Shown piece after piece: positions 49,314-58,591 of a stretch of 64,000 nucleotides of DNA. The notes beneath the pieces are model-generated. The model ran no database searches. It had not been told where the DNA came from and saw only the letters and a program-made list of their open reading frames with translations. Positions within the stretch are counted from its first letter, which is position 1; the number at the start of each line of letters is the position of its first letter. This DNA comes from an uncultured Phocaeicola sp. (GTDB lineage: Bacteria > Bacteroidota > Bacteroidia > Bacteroidales > Bacteroidaceae), in contig CAPAOL010000006.1 in assembly GCA_948579315.1 (NCBI GenBank), forward strand, positions 31,629-95,628, read 5' to 3'. The position numbers were made by a program, and so were the translations under genes.

Positions 49314-49799
49314 ATGATAGCACTTGACATTCTTACGGATGGATTTTTTGCAGCAGTAGCAGGTATAGGATTTGGTGCAATTTCCGATCCTCCTTTGCGT
49401 GCATTTAAGATGATTGCCATACTGGCAGCATTGGGACATGCTTGTCGTTTTTGTTTGATGACTTATTTAGGCGTGGATATTGCCACAGGTTCGTTGTTTG
49501 CCGGATTAGTCATCGGCTTCGGCAGTTTGTGGTTAGGGAAAAAGGTATATTGCCCGATGACGGTATTGTACATTCCGGCGTTGCTTCCCATGGTTCCGGG
49601 AAAGTTTGCATACAACATGGTATTTTCACTTATCATGTGTCTGCAAAATGTGAATGATCCGGATAAGCTGGACAAGTTTATGTCGATGTTCTTCTCTAAT
49701 ACTCTGATAGCAAGCACAGTGATTTTCATGTTGGCGGTAGGAGCTACATTCCCAATGTTCCTGTTTCCACATAGAGCCTTTTCATTAACAAGACACTAA
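49314..49799 (+). CDS. ThrE-type exporter, C-terminal half (YjjB-like, DUF3815)
   Basis: 161 residues with about five transmembrane helices. Family features: AAVAGIGFGAISDPPLRAFKMIAILAALGHACRFCL, FAGLVIGFGSLWLGKKVYCPMTVLYIPALLPMVPGKFAY. It corresponds to the second membrane half of ThrE. Begins one base after the N-terminal half gene. Confidence 0.87.
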   Translation: MIALDILTDGFFAAVAGIGFGAISDPPLRAFKMIAILAALGHACRFCLMTYLGVDIATGSLFAGLVIGFGSLWLGKKVYCPMTVLYIPALLPMVPGKFAYNMVFSLIMCLQNVNDPDKLDKFMSMFFSNTLIASTVIFMLAVGATFPMFLFPHRAFSLTRH

Positions 49800-49810
49800 A
49801 ACGAATTTTT

Positions 49811-50539
49811 ATGGAGATTTTTTGGAGAACAATTGCATATTATAATTCAGCTACTTGGCTTTTACAGATAGTTATCATTCTGATTGGTATTGCATTGACC
49901 GGATTGCTTATCAGCAAACCACATCCGTGGGTGAAAATGGCGATGAAGTTCTATATGATAGGTCTGTATACTTGGATTTCTCTGGTCTACTATTATATCT
50001 ATTGTGAAGAGCGTAGTTATAATGGAGTCATGGCTATGTTTTGGGGGGTGATGGCTATCATTTGGATATGGGATGTGATTACAGGATATACTACCTTCGA
50101 ACGTACCCACAAATATGATCTACTGTCTTATGTGCTGTTAGCAATGCCTTTTATATATCCTTTGGTTTCATTGGCACGCGGTCTTTCATTCCCGGAAATG
50201 ACTTCTCCAGTTATGCCTTGTTCGGTAGTGGTGTTTACCATCGGATTGTTATTGCTGTTTGCACAAAAAGTCAATATGTTTTTGGTGCTGTTCCTTTGCC
50301 ATTGGTCATTGATCGGATTATCCAAAACTTATTTCTTTCAGATTCCGGAAGATTTCTTATTGGCAAGTGCCACGATACCAGGCTTGTATCTTTTCTTTAG
50401 GGAATATTTCCTGAATAATCTGCATGCCGACACCAAGCCGAAAGCCAAATATATTAATTGGCTGTTGATAAGCGTTTGCGTCGGACTGGCAGTGTTGCTG
50501 ACTACTACCATGTTCTTGGAATTAGTTCCGAAAAGTTAA
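49811..50539 (+). CDS. Seven-helix membrane protein of unknown function
   Basis: 242 residues with about seven transmembrane helices (TWLLQIVIILIGIALTGLLI; FYMIGLYTWISLVYYYIYC; AMFWGVMAIIWIWDVI; YVLLAMPFIYPLVSL; VVFTIGLLLLF; NMFLVLFLCHWSLIG; LLISVCVGLAVLLTTTMF). No catalytic motif is visible and I do not recognise the family. Eleven bases after the ThrE-C gene on the same strand, so it could be an accessory of the exporter. Confidence 0.72.
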   Translation: MEIFWRTIAYYNSATWLLQIVIILIGIALTGLLISKPHPWVKMAMKFYMIGLYTWISLVYYYIYCEERSYNGVMAMFWGVMAIIWIWDVITGYTTFERTHKYDLLSYVLLAMPFIYPLVSLARGLSFPEMTSPVMPCSVVVFTIGLLLLFAQKVNMFLVLFLCHWSLIGLSKTYFFQIPEDFLLASATIPGLYLFFREYFLNNLHADTKPKAKYINWLLISVCVGLAVLLTTTMFLELVPKS

Positions 50540-50566
50540 TCCAGTCACATAGAAGGTATTCAAATC

Positions 50567-50673
50567 AAAAAGAGGCCGTTCAAAAGAGCCTTGATCTTAT
50601 AAAATCGTTCTTACTACGATAGATTATAGTAAGGACGATTTTTCTTTTAGGAACTTTGGGAACGGCCTCTTTT
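50567..50673 (+). terminator. Nested double hairpin downstream of membrane protein gene
   Basis: The outer stem AAAAGAGGCCGTTC/GAACGGCCTCTTTT (50568-50581 with 50660-50673) is perfect. Inside it a 16-bp stem (50601-50616 with 50627-50642; one G-U) forms a second hairpin with a 10-base loop. It could end transcription from the exporter operon, but it is longer than usual and could be a small insertion element. Confidence 0.65.
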
Positions 50674-50979
50674 ATATATCATATTATTTACTTAATTGCG
50701 TAGAATATCCGTAAGGCATATTGTATAACTGCATTAGGCAACCATTTTTTACTCTTCGCAAACAATACCTGTATCTAGGGACCTACTTTTATCCGAAAAG
50801 GAGGATTGGTACGTTCCACTATCCCATTACACCACCGATACCTATTCCAGCGTATAATATGCCTCAAGTATACGAAAAATAGTTCTTCACCCAATACAGT
50901 TAAACATTTCTTTTCTATGATCAGTAAAATTGGTAAAACATTCTGTAATCTATATAGTTGAAAAACAAATTTCCTTGAT

Positions 50980-50987
50980 TAAATTTG
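50980..50987 (+). promoter_or_regulatory. -7 box before the redox operon
   Basis: TAAATTTG, about 85 bases before the start codon at 51072. No good -33 seen. Confidence 0.4.
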
Positions 50988-51071
50988 CAACATTAAAATA
51001 CATTGGGGTTGAATCCTGACTGTTTTGCACATTTAGAGATAACTACTATAATTTGAAAATTAAAAAAGCTT

Positions 51072-52580
51072 ATGCTACGTACTATCAGACTTACAGCCGC
51101 CATTGTGTGCTTTACGCTTATTACCCTGCTTTTTCTCGACTTTACGGGTACATTGCACACATGGTTCGGATGGTTGGCGAAAATTCAATTTCTGCCGGCT
51201 TTATTAGCCTTGAATATAGGTGTCGTATTGTTTTTAGTTGTGTTTACATTCCTGTTCGGGCGTATCTATTGTTCCGTTATCTGTCCGTTGGGAGTGTTTC
51301 AGGACATCGTTTCATGGATATCCGGTAATCAAAAGAAAAATCGCTTCCGCTATTCATCGGCAATGAAATGGTTGCGGTATGGCGTTTTAGGAGTGTTCAT
51401 TATAATGATGGTTGCAGGGCTGAATTCTTGGGCTATCTTACTGGCTCCGTATAGTGCTTATGGACGGATAGCTTCCAGCCTTTTCGCGCCGGTTTGGCAG
51501 TGGGGAAACAACCTGTTGGCATACTTTGCCGAACGAATGGATAGTTATGCTTTTTATGAGGTAGATGTATGGATGAAGAGCCTTTCAACACTGATTATTG
51601 CCGTTGTCACTCTCATTGTCCTTTTCATTCTGGCGTGGCGTAATGGACGAACGTATTGCAATACCATCTGTCCGGTGGGTACTGTATTGGGATTTATATC
51701 CAAATATGCGATATTCAAACCAGTGATTGATACTTCCAAATGTAATAGTTGCGGTTTATGTGCCCGTAATTGCAAAGCATCGTGTATCAATTCAAAAGCT
51801 CATGAAATTGATTATAGTCGTTGTGTAGCTTGTATGGATTGCATCGGCAAATGTAAGCATGGAGCCATTAAATACACTCGACAGAAACCTAAAAACGAAA
51901 CAGCTACAAGCGAAGATATGAAAGCAAAGGCTGTCACCACCGAACAGATTGATAATAAACGTCGTAGCTTCCTTACAGCATCGGCTATCTTTGCAACAAC
52001 TTCTGCCCTGAAAGCACAGGAAAAGAAAGTGGACGGTGGGTTAGCCACTATTGAGGATAAGAAGATCCCGAACAGAGAAAATCCGATTTATCCTCCCGGT
52101 GCATTAAGTGCGCGTAATTTCACTCAACATTGTACGGCCTGCCAATTATGCGTATCCGTTTGCCCCAATCAGGTGTTGCGTCCTTCGGACAATCTGATGA
52201 CGTTGATGCAACCGGAAATGTCATACGAACGCGGGTATTGTCGCCCCGAATGTACCAAATGTTCGGAGGTCTGTCCGGCTGGTGCTATCCATCTGACTAG
52301 TCTTGCCGAAAAATCGGCTATTCAGATCGGACATGCCGTATGGATTAAAGAGAACTGTGTGCCTTTGACAGATGGAATGGAGTGTGGCAACTGTGCCCGC
52401 CATTGCCCGACAGGTGCCATACAAATGGTGGCTTCCGATCCTGACAAAGCGGATTCTCTAAAGATTCCGGTAGTGAATGTAGAAAAATGCATTGGTTGCG
52501 GAGCGTGTGAGAACCTTTGTCCGTCTCGTCCTTTCAGCGCCATTTACGTGAGCGGACATCAAATGCACAGAATTATTTGA
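51072..52580 (+). CDS. Membrane polyferredoxin with internal twin-arginine motif (NapH/CcoG plus NapG-like)
   Basis: 502 residues. N-terminal half: four to six helices with CSVICPLG and CNTICPVG (CxxxCP motifs of NapH/CcoG/NosR-type electron-transfer proteins), then two 4Fe-4S motifs (CNSCGLCARNC; CVACMDCIGKC). Next comes KRRSFLTASAIF (Arg297-Arg298), a twin-arginine-like segment in the middle of the chain, followed by about four more clusters (CTACQLCVSVC; CRPECTKCSEVC; CGNCARHC; CIGCGACENLC), similar to NapG. So it looks like a fusion of a membrane quinol oxidase-type part with a ferredoxin part. It would move electrons between the quinone pool and periplasmic or cytoplasmic partners. Confidence 0.8.
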   Translation: MLRTIRLTAAIVCFTLITLLFLDFTGTLHTWFGWLAKIQFLPALLALNIGVVLFLVVFTFLFGRIYCSVICPLGVFQDIVSWISGNQKKNRFRYSSAMKWLRYGVLGVFIIMMVAGLNSWAILLAPYSAYGRIASSLFAPVWQWGNNLLAYFAERMDSYAFYEVDVWMKSLSTLIIAVVTLIVLFILAWRNGRTYCNTICPVGTVLGFISKYAIFKPVIDTSKCNSCGLCARNCKASCINSKAHEIDYSRCVACMDCIGKCKHGAIKYTRQKPKNETATSEDMKAKAVTTEQIDNKRRSFLTASAIFATTSALKAQEKKVDGGLATIEDKKIPNRENPIYPPGALSARNFTQHCTACQLCVSVCPNQVLRPSDNLMTLMQPEMSYERGYCRPECTKCSEVCPAGAIHLTSLAEKSAIQIGHAVWIKENCVPLTDGMECGNCARHCPTGAIQMVASDPDKADSLKIPVVNVEKCIGCGACENLCPSRPFSAIYVSGHQMHRII

Positions 52581-52602
52581 TCTAAATCAGTATAAGATTA
52601 GT

Positions 52603-54006
52603 ATGGAAGAAAAAAATAAGAAAGATATAAATAGAAGAGATTTTATTAAGATTGTAGGTATCAGTGCAGCCACATCGACAGGTCTGCTATACGGATGCTC
52701 TTCAAAGGGGGCTACTTCTGCAACTAGCGCAACAGGAGAAGGAGAGGTGCCCACCGATAAAATGACTTACCGTACATCTCCAACCACCGGTGACCGTGTT
52801 TCACTTTTGGGATATGGTTGTATGCGTTGGCCGCTCAAACCTGCTCCCGATGGTAATGGTGAAGTTATCGACCAGGATGCCGTCAATGGATTGATAGACT
52901 ATGCAATCGCTCACGGAGTAAACTATTTCGATACATCTCCGGCGTATGTACAAGGATTTTCCGAAAAGGCAACAGGTATTGCATTGAGTCGCCATCCCCG
53001 TGATAAATATTACATCGCTACCAAATTATCTAATTTCTCTCCTGATACGTGGTCTCGCGAAGCCTCGCTTAAGATGTACCACAAATCGTTTGCGGAGCTA
53101 CAAGTCGACTACATTGATTATATGTTGCTCCACGGCATCGGCATGGGAGGAATGGAAGCCCTTAAAGGACGATACCTGGATAACGGAATACTTGATTTTC
53201 TGGTTAAAGAGCGTGAAGCCGGACGTATCCGGAATCTCGGATTTTCTTACCATGGCGATATTGAGGTATATGATTATCTGCTCTCACGACATGATGAATT
53301 TAAATGGGATTTTGTACAAATACAGCTCAATTATGTAGACTGGAAACATGCCAAAGAGACCAATACCCGAAATACGGATGCGGAATATCTATATGGCGAA
53401 CTGGCCAAACGGGGGATTCCTGCCATCATTATGGAACCACTTTTGGGAGGACGTCTATCCAAGTTGAACGATAATCTGGTGGCACGGCTCAAACAACGTC
53501 GTCCGGAAAGTAGTGTCGCTTCCTGGGCTTTCCGTTTTGCCGGTTCATTCCCGGATATTCTGACTGTATTAAGTGGTATGACTTACATGGAGCATTTGCA
53601 GGATAATCTCCGCACTTATTCTCCTTTGGAACCATTGACAGATGAAGAAAAAGAATTCCTCGAAGAAACGGCACAATTAATGCTGAAATATCCTACTATC
53701 CCTTGCAACGACTGCAAATATTGTATGCCATGTCCGTATGGGCTGGATATACCTGCTGTATTGTTGCATTACAACCGTTGTGTCAATGAAGGTAATGTCG
53801 CTAGAAGCGGGCAGGATGAAAATTATGCGAAAGCCCGACGCGCTTTTCTTGTCGGCTATGACCGTAGCGTGCCCAAACTTCGACAGGCAAGCCATTGTAT
53901 CGGTTGCAATCAGTGTGTGGCTCATTGCCCGCAAAACATTAATATTCCGAAAGAACTGCACCGGATAGACCAATTTGTAGAACAATTGAAACAAGGTACT
54001 TTATAA
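52603..54006 (+). CDS. Exported iron-sulfur aldo/keto reductase
   Basis: 467 residues. It begins with a twin-arginine signal (NRRDFIKIVGISAATSTG, Arg11-Arg12) and a possible lipobox at LYGC32. The AKR barrel has GYGCMRWP, NYFDTSPAY, YIATKL, LLHGIGM and FVQIQLNYVDWKHA. The C-terminus has two ferredoxin-type clusters: CNDCKYCMPCPYGLDIP and CIGCNQCVAHCPQNINIP. Such proteins are predicted periplasmic oxidoreductases. It follows the polyferredoxin gene by 22 bases, so electrons likely pass from the membrane partner to this enzyme. Confidence 0.85.
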   Translation: MEEKNKKDINRRDFIKIVGISAATSTGLLYGCSSKGATSATSATGEGEVPTDKMTYRTSPTTGDRVSLLGYGCMRWPLKPAPDGNGEVIDQDAVNGLIDYAIAHGVNYFDTSPAYVQGFSEKATGIALSRHPRDKYYIATKLSNFSPDTWSREASLKMYHKSFAELQVDYIDYMLLHGIGMGGMEALKGRYLDNGILDFLVKEREAGRIRNLGFSYHGDIEVYDYLLSRHDEFKWDFVQIQLNYVDWKHAKETNTRNTDAEYLYGELAKRGIPAIIMEPLLGGRLSKLNDNLVARLKQRRPESSVASWAFRFAGSFPDILTVLSGMTYMEHLQDNLRTYSPLEPLTDEEKEFLEETAQLMLKYPTIPCNDCKYCMPCPYGLDIPAVLLHYNRCVNEGNVARSGQDENYAKARRAFLVGYDRSVPKLRQASHCIGCNQCVAHCPQNINIPKELHRIDQFVEQLKQGTL

Positions 54007-54014
54007 AAGAAACA

Positions 54015-54434
54015 ATGGAAGAATTAATCAATCTATTACATACGGGAGGATATTCTTGTACCATTGCCAACGGAGAAAAAATCCGCACTTTCACTCAACG
54101 TGGCGTAGCTGATCTCTATGATTTGCTAACACAGGAACCGGAGTTTCTTAAAGGAGCTTTGATTGCCGACAAAGTGGTTGGCAAGGGAGCTGCCGCCCTG
54201 ATGATTCTGGGTGGTATAGAAGAATTATATACGGATATTATCAGTACCAAGGCTTTGGAGCTATTCCGAAAATCAGATGTGAAAGTCGATTTTGCGCAGG
54301 AAGTTGCTTTTATCTGGAACCGCGACCGTACGGGAGGATGTCCTGTAGAAACCATGTGTAGTGAAGTGGAATCAGCAGAAGAAATATTACCGCTGATCCG
54401 CGATTTCCTGAAGAAAATCAGAAGTAGGAAGTAA
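54015..54434 (+). CDS. DUF1893 domain protein
   Basis: 139 residues, no signal peptide. The segments YSCTIANGEKIRTFTQRGVADLYDLL, LKGALIADKVVGKGAAALMILGGIEELYTDIIS and DRTGGCPVETMCSEVESAEEILPLI match DUF1893, a cytidine-deaminase-like fold of unknown function. Cys and Asp near the end (GGCPVETMC) are conserved-looking. Third gene of the redox operon, eight bases after the aldo/keto reductase gene. Confidence 0.85.
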   Translation: MEELINLLHTGGYSCTIANGEKIRTFTQRGVADLYDLLTQEPEFLKGALIADKVVGKGAAALMILGGIEELYTDIISTKALELFRKSDVKVDFAQEVAFIWNRDRTGGCPVETMCSEVESAEEILPLIRDFLKKIRSRK

Positions 54435-54503
54435 GAAAGAGATAACTGAAACACGAAATAAAGTATGAGAAAAAATACAGCTTGTTAAGTCTTGAAAAAG
54501 AAA

Positions 54504-54541
54504 GTTCTCCTCTGCTAAAGATATTCATAGCAGGGGAGAAC
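54504..54541. terminator. Shared terminator between converging operons
   Basis: A 14-base stem (GTTCTCCTCTGCTA with TAGCAGGGGAGAAC, one mispair) with a 10-base loop. On the minus strand it is followed by a T-rich stretch, so it serves the hybrid two-component gene best; it also lies 70 bases after the DUF1893 gene. Confidence 0.7.
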
Positions 54542-54582
54542 ATGTTATAATAATAGGACTTATTCATCTATTTTTCTATTTA

Positions 54583-57500
54583 TCAATCTTCGTCGTCATC
54601 TTCCATATCAGTAGCAGCGGGATTACCTCCTTCTTTAGCATACCTGCTCGGACTCATCTTATAGTATTTTTTGAATACTTCCCGGAAATATTTAGTTTCA
54701 GAGAATCCAACCATGTCTGAGATCTCATTAATGGCATATTCACCCTCTTTCAATAACTCGGTAGCACGTTTCAAACGCATCACCCGAATAAACTCTGTCG
54801 GAGACTGTCCCGTCAATGCTTTCAATTTACAATAGAAACTGGTACGGCTCATGCCACTTGATTCACAGAGCACATTAACGGAAAATTCAGGGTTGTTTAT
54901 ATTCTCATCCACGATTTTCTTTGCATTTGATATAAACTTCCAATCGAGGCTGTTAGTACCGTTTGCAGATGGAACCATTGATTTCGCTTCTATATCCAGA
55001 TTGGCATATCTCATACGCAACAGTTCCCGGTTTGTCAACAGATTAGCGATACTCGCCCGTAATATTTTCACACTGAAAGGTTTGATGAGATATTCGTCCG
55101 CACCAATCGACAGTCCATCCAGAATATTGTTTTCTTCTCCCAAAGCAGTAAGCAACAACACAGGAATATGTGAAATCTCAATATCACTTTTGATAGCCAC
55201 ACACAATTCATCTCCCCGCATCTCCGGCATCATGATATCAGAAAGAACCAGTTCCGGCCAATACTCTTTGATAATAATCAATGCTTCTTTTCCGTTGGCG
55301 CAAGCTTGTACATTATATATAGAAGACAATGAACTGACCAGATAGGAGCGTAGCTCATCATTGTCTTCTACAACAAGAATCCGTCGTAAATTTGGATTAT
55401 CTATTGTAGCGGTTGTCTTTGCTGGTACATTCGGATCGGGCAGTACAGGAGCCAACGTCTCAAATTTAGAAGGTGCTTCGTCACTGATATTTTGAGAATT
55501 CTTATTCTTTTTCGGAAATACAATTTTGATTGTCGTACCTTGATGCTCAACACTATCTACACTAATTTTACCTCCATGAAGGCTGACCAGTTTTCCTACC
55601 AGCATTAGTCCGATACCACTACCCGTCACTTTAGAGTTAATAGCATTGCTGGCACGGAAATGAAGCTTGAACAACTTACTTTGTTCATTGGCAGGAATAC
55701 CTATACCTGTATCCTTAATTATCACTTTCCATGAATCGTTCGTATCGGATACGGAAATGCTGACCTTTCCATTTTCAGGAGTATATTTTAGTGAGTTTGA
55801 TATTATATTCTTCAAAATAGAATCCATCTTTTCTTTATCAAACGATACATTCATATAGCTGAAAGTACTCTCGTATGTATATTCAATGCGCCTGATGGCT
55901 GCATAAGAAGAGAATGTATCATATATCTCATTCATATAGGTATTCAATTCATACTCGGAAACTGTCATATTAGAGGAATATACATCCGTTCGTTCAAAAT
56001 GGATCAGATTACTGACCAGTCGTAAAAGAACTTCTACATTCCTCAATGCAATATTCGTACGAGTGATTCCATTGTCGGTGAGCGTCTCTTCTTCCAATAA
56101 TTCCTCCAAAGGTGCTTTTATCAAAGTTAATGGAGTGCGTATATCATGCGCTGTATTGATGAAGAATTGCGTTTTTTCATCAGATATATTCTTTTGCTTT
56201 CTTAGATTTATCATCCGCAGAACAAAATAAAATCCCCCGATTACCAACAGGATATAACACAAGATAGCCCACCAACTCGACCAAAATGGCTGTGTGATGA
56301 TAATTTTCATAGTACGTTCCTGAAAAACAGTGTCATGTTCTTCTCTGGATACTGCACGCACATGAAGAGTATATTTACCCGGAGGCAAATTGGTGAAACG
56401 AATCAAATTACTTACGCCCGGTTGGGTCCATTCTTCATAAAATCCTTCTAATTTCCATGAATATAGTACACTTCCGGGAGAATCATAATTGATTGTAGAA
56501 ACTTCAAATGAAAATGTATTCTCATTATATGCCAGCTTTAATACATTTGTCTCATCAATACTCTTCTGTAAAGGAGAATCCTTGACACCCGGATAAACAG
56601 GTTGATAAGAAAGATGGAAGTCGCTGAATATCAATCTAGAAAACTTATAATCCGGAAATTTCACATTCATCGGAAATTCAATTGCTCCATCCGTACTACC
56701 GAATACAAAATTTTTATTTTTACGTACCGTTCCTGCTGCTGCATTAAAATATGAAGGTAGCAATCCTTCTCCTTTGGTCCAATTACGAAATATCTTTTCT
56801 TTAGTATGAAAACAGGTTATTCCATTCTCCGTACTCATCATTATACGTCCGTCTACTTCCGGCAATATTGTAAATATTCTGTTTGAAACTAATGCAGAGT
56901 TATCGGAAAAGTAATGCTCAAAAGTTTTATCTTGAGGGTCATAGATAAATACTCCCATGCCATTTGTCCCGATATATAACAATCCATTATCTGCCTGATA
57001 AAGCGTATTGATATAAGTAATCCCTACCTCCATTTCAATATGCTGATATTCACCAGTATCTCGATTCAATAAATACAATCCGATAGCAGTCCCAATCCAC
57101 ATATTATCTTTGTCTTTTTCAACAATGGATGTAATGGAATTCAATCCTGAATATAGACGTGTGCTGTTAGTCTTCAGATCAAAACATTTTAGATTATAAT
57201 ATCCTCCCGACCAGATATACCCTCTTGAATCTTTCACTATATCACGAATATATTTATCCGGACGCATATTGACGTGAGAAAGTAGGTAAGGAGAGAAGTA
57301 TTCAACGGATAGAGTCTTTTTATTTATTTTATAAATCCCGGAAGTATATCCTCCTGCCCATATAATGCCGGGAGACACTTCACATAGAGTAATAAAAATA
57401 TGATTCTTGTCTTTTAGTTGTTGATTAAAAGAACTTAGGAATGAATGCCACTGACCTGTTTTTGAATTATAAAGACTAATACCATTACTGGTTCCAAACC

Positions 57501-58572
57501 ACAAGTCACCTTCATGATCTTCAATGACTGCTTGTACCTGATCATTGACTAATGATTGGACATTGCCCATAGCGTGTTTCATCCAATGATAATTCTCATA
57601 GCGATTATCAATTACCGTAATCCCTGTAGGATAGTTAGCCAGCCATATCCGCTTTTCTTCATCCACAAATACATCATTGATATTATTCCCATTCATTTCA
57701 TTATAACTTTGATAATTAGCAACAATGTAATGTTCCAGTTCACAAGTATTTGCATTAACCTTATATACTCCCATTCCTTCTGTTGCAACCAGTAATTCTG
57801 TTTCATTCAACGGGCTGATACAAGCTATGTTTACATCACTAAGATCAGCTTCCGGTCGTATAATCTCCTGTGTATTCATATCGTACACAAAAACTCCTCT
57901 TTCAAATGAACCGATAAATAGTCTTTTTAATTGCTTATGAAAATACAATTCACTTACTTGCGCATGAAAATAATCCAGTGTTTTAACAGGAACAGTCTCC
58001 AAAATACCATTCTCCAGTTTAACATATCGAACGCCTACCTCTGTTGCTATATAGAAATGTTGTTCGTCTATTTGTTCTATTGCTGTGATATTACTATGTA
58101 GTATATTGGGAAATTGAAGAATGTGAGCATCATTTATATTATATAGTAATATAGAATCCTTATAACATAGCCAAATGTTATTATTCCGATCCAAATAGCC
58201 ACAACTAATGGTTTCAGAAATATCCGGTAGTTTATACACCATTCTGAAATCATCTTCGTTTGCTTCATATCGAAAAACCCGTCCCTGCTTGCCGATCACC
58301 CATATACCGATTTGTGAATCTGTATACAACCATCCCAAACGTACAGGAGCATCTAAACTACTAGCTTCTTTGTTTAATTTATAGTGTTTTATATCTTTAC
58401 CGTTATAACGATCCATTCCTTCATTGGTGAGAAACCACATGTATCCTTGTGTATCTTTCTGAATATTGAATATCCGGCGATTGCTCAAACCATTTTCTAT
58501 TCCTATATATTTGTATGTCTGTGCTGTAACCCAAATAGGGAAAAAGAGAAAAATATATATAATGTATTTCAT
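54583..58572 (-). CDS. Hybrid two-component system regulator
   Basis: 1329 residues: signal peptide; periplasmic sensor of repeated beta-propeller motifs (for example GLSNRRIFNIQKDTQGYMWFLTNEG, then IWVGTAIG/LWFGTSNGISLYN type); a Y_Y_Y domain (YNENTFSFEVSTINYDSPGS...RFTNLPPGKYTLHVRA); a transmembrane helix near 767-790; histidine kinase with His809 (NTAHDIRTPL) and ATPase boxes (NLKYT, DTGIGIP, GSGIGL); receiver domain with Asp1112; and C-terminal AraC helix-turn-helix (FVGFSETKYFREVFKKYYKMSPSRYAKE). Single-protein sensor-regulators of this kind usually control polysaccharide loci; here it is last in an efflux operon, 19 bases after the permease gene. Confidence 0.93.
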   Translation of the reverse strand: MKYIIYIFLFFPIWVTAQTYKYIGIENGLSNRRIFNIQKDTQGYMWFLTNEGMDRYNGKDIKHYKLNKEASSLDAPVRLGWLYTDSQIGIWVIGKQGRVFRYEANEDDFRMVYKLPDISETISCGYLDRNNNIWLCYKDSILLYNINDAHILQFPNILHSNITAIEQIDEQHFYIATEVGVRYVKLENGILETVPVKTLDYFHAQVSELYFHKQLKRLFIGSFERGVFVYDMNTQEIIRPEADLSDVNIACISPLNETELLVATEGMGVYKVNANTCELEHYIVANYQSYNEMNGNNINDVFVDEEKRIWLANYPTGITVIDNRYENYHWMKHAMGNVQSLVNDQVQAVIEDHEGDLWFGTSNGISLYNSKTGQWHSFLSSFNQQLKDKNHIFITLCEVSPGIIWAGGYTSGIYKINKKTLSVEYFSPYLLSHVNMRPDKYIRDIVKDSRGYIWSGGYYNLKCFDLKTNSTRLYSGLNSITSIVEKDKDNMWIGTAIGLYLLNRDTGEYQHIEMEVGITYINTLYQADNGLLYIGTNGMGVFIYDPQDKTFEHYFSDNSALVSNRIFTILPEVDGRIMMSTENGITCFHTKEKIFRNWTKGEGLLPSYFNAAAGTVRKNKNFVFGSTDGAIEFPMNVKFPDYKFSRLIFSDFHLSYQPVYPGVKDSPLQKSIDETNVLKLAYNENTFSFEVSTINYDSPGSVLYSWKLEGFYEEWTQPGVSNLIRFTNLPPGKYTLHVRAVSREEHDTVFQERTMKIIITQPFWSSWWAILCYILLVIGGFYFVLRMINLRKQKNISDEKTQFFINTAHDIRTPLTLIKAPLEELLEEETLTDNGITRTNIALRNVEVLLRLVSNLIHFERTDVYSSNMTVSEYELNTYMNEIYDTFSSYAAIRRIEYTYESTFSYMNVSFDKEKMDSILKNIISNSLKYTPENGKVSISVSDTNDSWKVIIKDTGIGIPANEQSKLFKLHFRASNAINSKVTGSGIGLMLVGKLVSLHGGKISVDSVEHQGTTIKIVFPKKNKNSQNISDEAPSKFETLAPVLPDPNVPAKTTATIDNPNLRRILVVEDNDELRSYLVSSLSSIYNVQACANGKEALIIIKEYWPELVLSDIMMPEMRGDELCVAIKSDIEISHIPVLLLTALGEENNILDGLSIGADEYLIKPFSVKILRASIANLLTNRELLRMRYANLDIEAKSMVPSANGTNSLDWKFISNAKKIVDENINNPEFSVNVLCESSGMSRTSFYCKLKALTGQSPTEFIRVMRLKRATELLKEGEYAINEISDMVGFSETKYFREVFKKYYKMSPSRYAKEGGNPAATDMEDDDED

Positions 58573-58591
58573 ATAAACAGTTGTTTTTTTA

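Larger units (their letters stand above)
50540..51071. other. Gene-free region with nested hairpin and promoter
   Basis: 532 bases. It has the nested hairpin at 50567-50673, then about 300 bases without structure I could name, and a TAAATTTG box at 50980-50987 that may serve the redox operon. Confidence 0.5.
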
